Assembly: GCA_027600665.1 (NCBI GenBank)
Contig: JADGJL010000285.1
Location: forward strand, 1 to 26,962
Direction of reading: 5' to 3'
Length of the DNA stretch: 26,962 bases
DNA from: Irineochytrium annulatum
Lineage: Eukaryota > Chytridiomycota > Chytridiomycetes > Chytridiales > Chytridiaceae
Made by a program: the position numbers and the translations under genes. The notes beneath the pieces were generated by a model. It was given only the letters and a program-made list of their open reading frames with translations, did no database searches and was not told where the DNA came from. This document shows, piece by piece, positions 1-8,658 of the stretch; position 1 is the stretch's first letter, and each line of letters begins with the position of its first letter.

Positions 1-1
1 C

Positions 2-1618
2 CCTGTATCCCATCTCCGACGTGCTTGTCGTGGTCGACGAAACGTTCCTTTTAAGGGTCACGACCAGGCCTGTGGTGCCCCTCCACCAGTTCCTCGGCAA
101 CGGCAGCGGCAACGACGCGTCCGTCGAGGTTGTGTCCGATCGCTTCAAGGTGCCCCCAGCGGTGGAGGTCGTATCGGTCCTCCCCATCGTCGACGGCGCC
201 ATCGAGTTCGTCCTCGCCACGGTTGACGCGGTCCCCGACGACGAGAGCACGCTCTGCTGCCTCCATATGGCCATAGGGTCCAGCGTGCCACGGTGAGAGT
301 GATTGATCGCGATGCCCGTCGCTGTCCCTGGCACGAGCCTGGCTTTCCGTTGGCGCCGGTCCGTCACCGGCGCTGGCGCAACGCCAGAGTTTGTCCCAGG
401 CACGCGCTGCATCGACCTCGACTCGGGCGTCGTCGACGCCACAACAACTGTGCCCGCGCTGATTGCCACTAATGCGGCCACGCCAGTCGACGACGCGACG
501 GCGGCGGGTAGCATCGCCATCCCCATGTCCCCGTCGTCCTCGGACGACGCGGTGCTCCCCCTCCGCACGTCCGCTTCTCTGGCGCCCGCCGACGCCGAAT
601 CGTCCATATCCAACTCCAGCCGGCCCTTCATCATACCCAAGGTCCCGAACCCCCACGACACGATCCCCTTGTCCAACTGGCCGTCGTCGGCGATATCCTG
701 CTGTCCCTTCCCGCGTCCGAACCAACCCGCCCCCGCGCCCGGGGAGCCGACGGCCGGCAACACCGGCTTTCCGCCGCGCGTAAGCGAGTTCACAGGCCGC
801 CTGACCTGACTTATCTTCCCAATCTCAACACCCCCGTCCGAGAATTTCGCTTCCGCAGCGCCGTCGACGAGCGTGCCCGAGGACAGCGACGCGTCGGACG
901 GCGCGTCGGTGTGCTTCCTCGCGGCACCGGCGAACGCGGCCGTCCAGGACTGAAAGGGGCCCTTGGGCGGGGGGTGCATGTCATGCGGCAGACGGAGTGG
1001 GTCCTTCGCGGGCGACTGGCCGGCGATGTGAGAACGTCGGCGGTGCGCGTAAACGCCCAGGACGCCGGCGATGAGAACGATGCCGACGACGGAGCAGGCG
1101 ATGATGACGGGGGAGCTTGTGGTCGTGGCAGAATAAGCGGAGGCGGAGGAGGAGGAGGAGGAGGACGAGGAGTCTGACGTGGCGCCCGGGCTCGAGGAGG
1201 CCGGTGCCCGGTTCGGGCCGCCGCTGAACGGAGGGGAGTCGTCAGTGGGCACCGCCTGCATCTGCGGGATGGCAACGGAGGGAACGACGACCTGCGCGGT
1301 GGAACCGGGGTTGTTGCCGTTCACGTCGCTGGAGTCGCCCGTGGCGTCCGTGAAGATCCATCCACCATCGTCGGTCTCAGTCAGGAGCGTCTCGGCTGCA
1401 GAGTTGGTCCTCACGTGGGATGTGTGCACGCGCACTTTCGTGGTGCGCGTCCTCATTGCCGCGTTGGGGGAGATGTCCAAGGAAACCGCCTTGATGGCCG
1501 TCTGCTGCTTTGCCGTCACGGTGGGGACCCGAGGCCGTGTGGTGGTCGACGCTTGCAACGACAGCGACGCCGAGACGGCGAATGCCGGCAGGAGGAGGAG
1601 CATGATGACGGACCTCAT
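2..1618 (-). CDS. Single-pass cell-surface membrane protein with Ser/Thr-rich ectodomain (3' end cut by window)
   Basis: An uninterrupted reading frame of 539 codons starts at the ATG at 1618 and runs off the left edge without a stop. Residues 1-18 are a clear signal peptide (hydrophobic run MLLLLPAFAV). Residues 19-170 are rich in Ser, Thr and Asn and end in a run of nine serines at about 150-158, typical of an O-glycosylated extracellular stalk. Residues 171-191 form one membrane segment (VIIACSVVGIVLIAGVLGVY) followed by a HRRR stop-transfer signal. The remaining 350 or so residues are a low-complexity cytoplasmic region rich in Gly, Ser, Thr and Asp. This layout resembles fungal Mid2/Wsc-type surface sensors, but I see no WSC or other named domain, so a sensor role is inference. 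It is divergent from the gene at 2015. An intron inside the long cytoplasmic part cannot be excluded. Confidence 0.72.
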   Translation of the reverse strand, partial: MRSVIMLLLLPAFAVSASLSLQASTTTRPRVPTVTAKQQTAIKAVSLDISPNAAMRTRTTKVRVHTSHVRTNSAAETLLTETDDGGWIFTDATGDSSDVNGNNPGSTAQVVVPSVAIPQMQAVPTDDSPPFSGGPNRAPASSSPGATSDSSSSSSSSSASAYSATTTSSPVIIACSVVGIVLIAGVLGVYAHRRRSHIAGQSPAKDPLRLPHDMHPPPKGPFQSWTAAFAGAARKHTDAPSDASLSSGTLVDGAAEAKFSDGGVEIGKISQVRRPVNSLTRGGKPVLPAVGSPGAGAGWFGRGKGQQDIADDGQLDKGIVSWGFGTLGMMKGRLELDMDDSASAGAREADVRRGSTASSEDDGDMGMAMLPAAVASSTGVAALVAISAGTVVVASTTPESRSMQRVPGTNSGVAPAPVTDRRQRKARLVPGTATGIAINHSHRGTLDPMAIWRQQSVLSSSGTASTVARTNSMAPSTMGRTDTTSTAGGTLKRSDTTSTDASLPLPLPRNWWRGTTGLVVTLKRNVSSTTTSTSEMGYR

Positions 1619-2014
1619 CGTGCGTAGCGATGGGCGGGTTGTGCGGACCGGTCCGCTGCGCGAGTTGGGAAAGTCAAGAGAGCGACGGCGGGGCGTCTGT
1701 TGACGTGGGACTGGGGCAAGTAATGAATCCGAATGTGATAAGGTGTCGAATGGGCAAGCGCGACCAGCGCCAGGAGGTCCCCGATTGGTAACGTTGGTGT
1801 GGTAGGGCAAGCCCCGTGAAACGAAACAAGTAGGATGGGGGGCAAAGACCGCAACAGGAAATGAACTGGTCAACATAGCTGACGTAATGGCTTGTTATGC
1901 TTCCGGACTTGCAGCCAGTGTTAAGAGTTGAAGGTCTGTAAATCTGTTGGATGTACGATCGATGAATGGCGGCTGTCAACATCATTTGTGAGAGTGAAGA
2001 TCGTTCCCCATGAC
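1619..2014. other. Divergent intergenic region, no gene seen
   Basis: These 396 bases separate the start codons of the surface-protein gene (-) and the hydrophobic protein gene (+), so they should hold both promoters. No conserved coding frame, RNA gene or repeat is visible. I could not identify a specific regulatory motif. Confidence 0.5.
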
Positions 2015-2698
2015 ATGCAGGCCCTTGGCGTGCTTCCCTGGTACGATCAACCCCTTCGCGTCGTCTCCTCCCTCACCGTGCCGCGCAGGTTCGCCACCTA
2101 CCATGCAACTCACCTCCTCACCTCCAACTTCCGCCCCGCCGGGCGCACGCCCAACCAGTCCGCGCTCGACGCCGCCATCTCAGGGGCTGCCGCCGGTGTG
2201 GCCGTGAGCGCGTGGCACCAGACCGCCGCCGGCCCGTCAATGCCCCGCGCCATCTTCCCAGAACTCGCGTCCGAGTTCCAAAACATGATCGGTTGGCCAC
2301 CGGGCAAGTCGCCGAGGGCCGTCAGGGCCGCGTATGTGGGGAGGGCGGCGGCGAGCCATGCTGCCTTTTTTACGGTGTATGAGGGGTTGAAGACGTCGGG
2401 GATGAACAGGTTGCGCGAAGCTCCTGGTAAGGGAAGTGAGGATGCCGTGACGCAGGGCATCGCTGAATTACCCACATCCACCGTTGATCCACAAGAACGC
2501 TTTGTTATGCGCTTTATGGCCGGTGGGATCGCCAGCCTGGCGTACAGGGCCGTCAGCAGCAACCTCCTCTCCCAGTTTGAGCATAGAGTCATGACGCCAT
2601 TGGAGTTTGGGGGCTACATGAGCAGGAGCTTCGTTCTCGCGGGGTTATGCATGGCGGTGGGAGAGGCAGCGATGGAGTGCTCGGGGATGACAGTCTGA
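2015..2698 (+). CDS. Small hydrophobic protein, weakly mitochondrial-carrier-like
   Basis: An intronless frame of 227 residues starts at the first in-frame ATG (2015). Small-residue-rich hydrophobic segments lie near residues 54-66 (ISGAAAGVAVSAW), 110-124 (RAAASHAAFFTVYEGL), 168-185 (FMAGGIASLAYRAVSS) and 210-220. Spacing and wording (AGGIASLAYR, AAFFTVYEGL) recall even-numbered helices of mitochondrial carrier repeats. The P-x-[DE]-x-x-[KR] signature of that family is absent and the protein is shorter than the usual 300 residues. It could be a degenerate carrier-fold protein or an unrelated membrane protein; I do not recognise the family with certainty. An AATAAA follows the stop by 45 bases. 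It is convergent with the CASP gene (78 bases between stops). Confidence 0.6.
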   Translation: MQALGVLPWYDQPLRVVSSLTVPRRFATYHATHLLTSNFRPAGRTPNQSALDAAISGAAAGVAVSAWHQTAAGPSMPRAIFPELASEFQNMIGWPPGKSPRAVRAAYVGRAAASHAAFFTVYEGLKTSGMNRLREAPGKGSEDAVTQGIAELPTSTVDPQERFVMRFMAGGIASLAYRAVSSNLLSQFEHRVMTPLEFGGYMSRSFVLAGLCMAVGEAAMECSGMTV

Positions 2699-2743
2699 TG
2701 GTTTTACATGTCGTGTACTGTAATTATAACTGCTGCTTGGGTA

Positions 2744-2749
2744 AATAAA
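2744..2749 (+). terminator. Poly(A) signal AATAAA for the 2015-2698 gene
   Basis: A canonical AATAAA hexamer lies 45 bases past the TGA at 2696-2698, at the usual spacing for a short 3' UTR. Confidence 0.5.
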
Positions 2750-2776
2750 GAAGTCTATATACATTGCATGTTCTAT

Positions 2777-5707
2777 CTATCTTCCGGGCTGTATAGGCCC
2801 GTGGTTCCCATCCCCTGGCGGCCCATGATCTGTGCACGCAGTGTGTTAAATTGGAGAAAACGCAGATATAAGCAACACAAATAAAGGCATACCGTGCCGA
2901 CACTCTTCCCATTGACTTAGCATGTACAGCGTCGCAACGACTAATAGATGCAGTGCAGCCGAATATGCAGCGAAGAAGATGCGCGTATACCGGTTCCCTG
3001 CCAACAGCCGCGTCAGCGTGAGCAGGCCGCGCTCCGCTGGGTTCAGGTCCTTGACGCGCCGAAGCTCTTCCTGCCGGTGGAACCGCTGGAAGGGGTCCAA
3101 CGCCGCGTCATATAGCGTCCGATATCGCGAGGTAACGTCGTCCGACGTCGTTGGCAGCCCTCCGTTGTTCCCGACCGAGTACGGCGCGGACTGGATCACG
3201 GGCTGGTAGCGGGCGGCTGGGGCTGACCGCCGTGACGGCCCGAAGCTCGAATGATCTCCCATGTTCAGAGCGATGCCGCCCTGTTGTATTGCAGTTGGTG
3301 ACGGGTTCATAATGAATTCGCAAACCTTCCCGTCATCCCAGCTGCCGTTCCCCGCAGAGCCATCCGGATGTCCAGATCCCCGCGCGCCCCCAAAGCTGTA
3401 GGTCTCCGCATATCGGAGCTTCTCATAGAGCTTGATGTTGTCGGCCTGCAGTGTCTCGAGGTTCTGCTTGATCTCCGCCGTTATAGATTGCGAGGCCTTC
3501 AACTGCTCCTCTAGCTCGGCGTTCCTTTGCCTGTACCGATCTCGCTGGCTCGCGAGGATGGGCACGATCGATGACGCCGACTCGTTCGCGTTCGTTTGGG
3601 AGGGTTGGCTTAAAGGTATCGCGGGCGAGGGGGTAGGCGGGAAGATGTTTGGGCTGGATTGGGTGAGACCTAACGAGGACTCGGGAGATGGGGTGGTAAT
3701 GGCTAGTATCGGGTCCTGGAGGTTTGACGTTGTTATAGATGTCGAAAACGGACTTTATAGAAACCCGCTCACCAGCTGGCCTGGGGAAGCGGATGGTGGC
3801 TGAGAGTTGTTAGAGCTGCGGCTGCCGGCGACGATGGTGTTGAGCTTGTACATATCCTCCTCCAGTTTTGCGATTAACTTTGCCTGTCCAGCAGACTTCG
3901 ATTGTATCTCATCCAAAGCAACGGTTTTGCTCTCCAGCTCCGCCTTCGTTTCCTCCACAACTAACTATGGCACTTTAGAGCCTTTTCAACGACGACGACA
4001 TCGTACCTTCAACGTAGTAATATCGCCCTGATAACGCTTTACTTTCTCCATCAGCAACTTTTCGAGGGAGTAATCAACTAATGGATCCACGGCCTCATCC
4101 AGCTGTGCCTCGAATAAGGGCCGTTGTTTCTCGCTGGCGTCTTTACTAGAGAACTCAATCAGTTTCATGACGTAGAGCTCCTTCTTTATTTGCTCGTAGT
4201 CATCATATCGGGCGAGATTCTCTTTGCATTGTGCAATCTCTAGATTCTGCAAAATGCTTAGAAAAGAGCGGGCAATCGCCAACAGACTCACCCGAACAGC
4301 CGACTCGCGTTCTAACTCCGTTATCCGACGTGACAAAGTCGCCTCCTTTTCCGACGTTGCAAACTTGATGCGGTTAAGCTCGGAGAGAAGTTTTGAGATC
4401 TCGGCCTGAAATACACTTGTCATTATAACATAAAACCTAATTTAAAGACGACTTACATCTTGCGCTTTGAGCTTCCGTTGTAAAGACGCAGGGCTATCAT
4501 ACACCATTAGCTTCCCATCTGCCGTTACACACTTACTCTTGCCAATCGCCTCCACGCGCAAGCCCAGCGCCCTCCCCTCGTATGTGCGCCAACTCTCGCT
4601 TGAGTAGTTCCTACCACAAAAGGTTACCGCTTGCTTCCACCGTGCAACGGAACCCACATTCTCTCGCTCCAGAACAGTCATCTTCTGATTAGAGGTCTCC
4701 AAATCCGAGAGTACTATCTCGAGTTCCGCAAGCTTCACCGCAACCTCCTCGTCATATTGCCGGCTATGATCTACAAGCCGCGCCTGCGTTATGTCGTGGC
4801 TGCTTTGCAAGCTCATAAGCTGGTCCTTCACTTGATTGAGTTGCCGTTGGAGAGAGTACTCGCTGACAGCCAATGAGATGGATAACCAGAAAGTAACCTT
4901 ACGTTTCTTTGTAGATGCGGATCTTCTCATCCATTATTTGCTTCAGCTCAACCTCCTTAGAAAGGACCCGCTCCGTCACCATTTCTTCAAGCTTTATGAA
5001 CTCAGAACAGAAAGGGCTATGTCAAGGCTTCCTTACCTTCGCCTCATACTTCGCTAGCCGCGTCTTCAGCAGGGTCACAGAGCTCTCACTGGCCTTCACC
5101 AACGCCAGCTCCCGCTCCACCTCAGAGATGTTCTCCTTTAGCCGCTTGTTCTCCTGCTGAAGGGCGGAAATCTCCACACTTTGTTTGCTTTGGTCCTGCG
5201 CCATACACATGAGGACACCATCAAAGATGCTTTTACAAACCGCCACAGCAGAGATCAAGGGTGCTGGATCCGGTGCCTCCGCGAGTAGCCGGTACAGGTT
5301 GAGGAAGCACGTCTCCGCCAGCTTGCTTCTCTTCGTCACATTGTCAATTTCGCTTTGATACGCTGATAAAGGCGTGATAAATGTTCAGCATCCCAGCAGT
5401 CGCGGTCGAACCTTTCAGCAACGCCTTGAACTGCTGCAGCTTCTCTTCATCCGGGACCTTTTTGAACTCTGCGCACAATGAGCGGAGGATGGGACCCAAA
5501 CGCCAGCCCACCCTTTGTCTGCTCCGCCAACTTCTTTCTAGTCTGCAACCCCTCCTTCTGGTTCTCGACGATCTCCAGCCCCTGAGCATCCAAATCCTTT
5601 TGAAGGGCGCCGAGGTTGATATCTGCAACGATCAGGGTCATATCTTAGATATTGATGCAAATCATACCGCGCCATGCGTTCAACGCGGCCGCCAAAGATT
5701 CCTCCAT
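2777..5707 (-). CDS. CASP golgin (CUX1/CASP C-terminal family, yeast Coy1 homologue)
   Basis: A Golgi-membrane coiled-coil tether of intra-Golgi retrograde traffic. My model has 13 exons (5668-5707, 5512-5622, 5412-5468, 5037-5362, 4903-5000, 4658-4862, 4537-4610, 4457-4493, 4292-4405, 4007-4246, 3773-3964, 2893-3715, 2777-2829), giving 2370 nt and 789 residues; every junction is GT-AG and keeps frame. Family hallmarks appear in order: LDAQGLEIVENQKEGLQ, then LLKAYQSEIDNVTKRSKLAE, APDPAPL, the coiled coil KIRIYKETEYSLQRQL, DDYEQIKKELYVMK, SIVPILASQRDRYRQRN, and the C-terminal CASP motif DPFQRFHRQEEL...LNPAERGLL. One membrane anchor spans about residues 744-764 (FFAAYSAALHLLVVATLYML), giving a tail-anchored type IV topology. 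Introns are 36-63 nt. The last intron (2830-2892) is the least certain; if unspliced the protein ends at 2846. The start ATG at 5707 gives a short N terminus for the family. Confidence 0.9.
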
Positions 5708-5796
5708 CTCGTTCAGGCCGACACGCTCGTTCAAGGCTTGTTGGTGATGAAGCACACTTATTTGACGCCAACTCGGTCTTTTTCTTCCACTAAAAG
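5708..5796. promoter_or_regulatory. Compact bidirectional promoter between CASP and SDA1
   Basis: Only 89 bases separate the CASP start codon (-) from the SDA1 start codon (+). Both promoters and both 5' UTRs must fit here or overlap the neighbouring gene. No TATA box is evident. Confidence 0.5.
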
Positions 5797-8585
5797 ATGG
5801 GCAAACGACCACGCGCAGAGCTGCTCGCCGACAACATCCCGCAGCTTCAAAACCTCATCAAGCGGGACCCGACATCATACAGGTTGGGATCATGGCTGTT
5901 GCTTGATATCTGACTGTCGCAGGGATGAGTTTCTGATGCAATGGCGGCAGTGGGAGTCGGGAATCCAGATTTTCAACTTCAAGCCGGACGAGGAGAGGCT
6001 GGAGTTTGGCGAGCTCATTAACTTCATCAGTCATGTCGGTGTGTCCGTGTTGACGTGTACTTAAGCGCTTCAGGTCGTGCCGTGCTACCCGAGAGAAACG
6101 AAGGGCTTCCCGGAGACACTCGTGGACCTGCTGACGCAGCACCACGTTATTCTAGCTCCTTCCTTACGGAAGTCAATGGTTCAAGCTCTCATCCTGATGC
6201 GCAATAAGGACGTGATCGAGACCATGACGTGAGGGTTTTTGATCAAGTCTGGCTGACATCGTTGCAGGGTTATGCCTCTGTTCTTCACCCTCTTTCGCGT
6301 CAGCGATAAGGAGCTCCGAAAGATGCTGCAAAATCACATCGTCAACGACATCAAAAACTCGAACGCGAAAGCCAAGAACAACCGCCTCAACAAGTTGCTA
6401 CAGAACTTCATGTATAAGATGTTAAACGACGCCAATGAGGTTATTAGCGGCTGTGATTGATCGAGGCTAACCATGGGGCAGATTGCGGCACGGAAATCCC
6501 TCGAGGTTATGGTGTCCTTATATCATAAGAACGTGTGGAATGATGCCAAGACCGTCAACGTGATAGCCGAGGCGTGCTTTTCTCAGAAGGCGAAAGTGGT
6601 TGCTACGGCCTTACACTTCTTCCTGGGTACAAATGATTCAAAAGATGCCGACGCCGATGAAGACGCGGCGGCCCCTGACATCAGCGCTCTGAAGCATCGT
6701 AGCCAGATCAATAAAAAGAAAGGCTCGAGGAAGTCGGAGGTCGATAAGGCATTGGCTTCTATTAAGAAGGTACCGGGTTAGAAGGAGCACCCCTTATCTG
6801 ACGATACCAGAAAGAGCGCCAGAAGGCCCGTGTCGAGGTGTTTAACTTCTCGGCACTCCACCTCCTGAACGATCCGCAAGGAATGACGGAGAAGCTCTTC
6901 CAGCGCCTAAAGACGACGACAGCAAACACGTCCTTTCGCTTTGAGCTCCGTCTCCAAATCATGAACCTGATTAGCCGGCTTATTGGTGTCCATAAGCTAA
7001 TCGTACTTCCGTTCTACGACTTCGTCATACCGTATCTGAAACCGAGCCAGCGGGAGGTCGCGTCCATCCTGGCGTGCGTCGCTCAGTCCTCGCACGAGCT
7101 TGTTCCCCCAGATTCTCTGGCCGCGGTTGTGCAGGCGATAGCGGATAACTTTGTGTGGAGTAACGCTGCTGCCGAGGTGGTGACTGCCGGCCTAAACTCG
7201 CTTCGGGAGATATGCTCGCGATGCCCGCTCGCAATGCCGGAGTCACTATTAAAGAGCTTGATCGAGGACTACAAGAACAACCGGGAGAAAAGCACGATGG
7301 TGGCGGGGAGGTCGCTACTCGGCTTGTTCCGTGAAGTAAATCCGTTGCTGCTTCGCAAAAAGGACAGGGTAATAGAAATGCAATCTGGGCGTCGTAACTT
7401 ACAATGATTTTCAGGGTAAAGCAGCATCGCTTAATATAAAGGAGTTCAAGGCGCCGCAATACGGAGCAGTACAAGTTAACGAGACCGTCGACGGGGCGGA
7501 GGTGATAAAATTATTCATTGAGTTGTTTCTGACTTTCTGTCTGCTAGTTCTTAAATGGCTCCGAAAGTCACTCCGAGTATGGTGACGATGGCGATGTTGA
7601 GGACGAGGAGGAGGATGAGGAAGGCGAGAGGTTTGAGGACGGCGCTGAGGGCAACGAGGAGGGCTGGGAGGACGAAAGCGATGGGGTTGAAGCAACTGAG
7701 GATCCAGGACAAGGTAGGCAGTTTATCTTGAGGGGTTTTTAGATCTAAGTGTGAAAGGGTGGGACGGCTGGGAGGTTGCAAGCCTGGATTCGGACGACGA
7801 GTCCGAGGAACGAGAACGAAAGCGCCCGAAAGTGGACGCGGCGGAGGATGAGCCTGCGAGTAGCGCGGACGCGCAAATGGTCGCCAGGAAGCCAAAGAAG
7901 AAGGCGAAGGAAGTAACGGTGTCTATGGGGCCTAAGCAAGCAAAACTCTTAGCGAAGGCCATTCGAAACCGGGAGGTTCAACAGAAGGAAGTAACGGAGC
8001 AAGCGCGGAAGGAGGCCGTCACCATGGCTAGTCAGCGGGTTGGGTTTGTCGACGTTGCGTTGTCTGACGCTTTGTAGATTTTCACGGATGAGGAGTTCGC
8101 TCGGATGCGAGAAAAGGCCGCGTTGAAAAAGGCGGAGAAGATGGCGGGCGTACAAAAGAAGCGGGAAGAGAATGACGACGAGAGCGACAAGGATGATTCG
8201 TAATTCTGAAGGTTGCCTTCAAGCGCTGATAATTTCGTTACAGGGCTCTCGTCGATGTCCACAGGATTACATCTGGCGTTAAACGCAAAATGACTTACGA
8301 GGAGCGGATGGAGCATGTAAAGGCTGGGCGGGAGGGACGTGGGAAATTCGGTTCAAACAAGGGAGTAAAGAAGGCAGAAAAGGGAGCGTCAACAACAAAC
8401 CGGGAGAAGGCGAAGAAGAGCAAGAACTTTATGATGATTGTTCACAAGCGGGAGGTTGGTCTTACTTGTTGCAGTTGCTCTGTATTAACCACATACAGGT
8501 GAAAGGCAAAGCGAAACGGTCGCTAAGGGACAAGTCAAAGCTCCTCCGCCAGCACATTACTAAGCAAAAGAAGGGCGGGCATTAA
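5797..8585 (+). CDS. SDA1: SDA1 homologue, 60S ribosomal subunit biogenesis/export factor
   Basis: SDA1 is a nucleolar HEAT-like protein needed for pre-60S maturation and export and, in yeast, for passage through G1. The model has 12 exons: 5797-5882, 5923-6034, 6074-6228, 6268-6439, 6482-6769, 6811-7368, 7415-7501, 7548-7713, 7758-8038, 8078-8199, 8244-8454, 8499-8585. This is 2325 nt and 774 residues, close to the yeast protein (767). Recognised segments are the N terminus [16 protein letters not shown] (here [15 protein letters not shown]), [32 protein letters not shown], the [13 protein letters not shown] motif, [15 protein letters not shown], an Asp/Glu-rich stretch, GWDGWEV, and the basic tail [22 protein letters not shown]...[19 protein letters not shown]. 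Introns are 39-46 nt. The acceptor of intron 8 is ambiguous (7757 used; 7742 would leave a 29-nt intron). Confidence 0.95.
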
Positions 8586-8596
8586 GTCGGCGATTA

Positions 8597-8608
8597 TTTA
8601 TTAATAAA
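8597..8608. terminator. Palindromic bidirectional poly(A) signal between SDA1 and mevalonate kinase
   Basis: The 12-mer TTTATTAATAAA is its own reverse complement, so it places AATAAA on both strands. On + it lies 17 bases past the SDA1 stop; on - it lies 56 bases past the mevalonate kinase stop. The two convergent genes probably share it. Confidence 0.65.
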
Positions 8609-8658
8609 GGGTATCGGTAGACGTTTGAAGTGCAGCAAAATTCAGCAAATAAAAGTAA

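Noticed and set aside
303..1703. Long plus-strand frames opposite the surface-protein gene (303-809, 911-1177, 1179-1703)
   Set aside because: They are high-GC shadows of the continuous minus-strand frame, which has a signal peptide and membrane helix; the plus frames show no domain.
7714..7742. 29-nt intron in SDA1 using the TTTTTAG acceptor at 7742
   Set aside because: It keeps frame and has a good pyrimidine tract, but is shorter than any other intron here; the 44-nt version ending at 7757 has a branch-like CTAAG and is preferred. Transcript data would decide.
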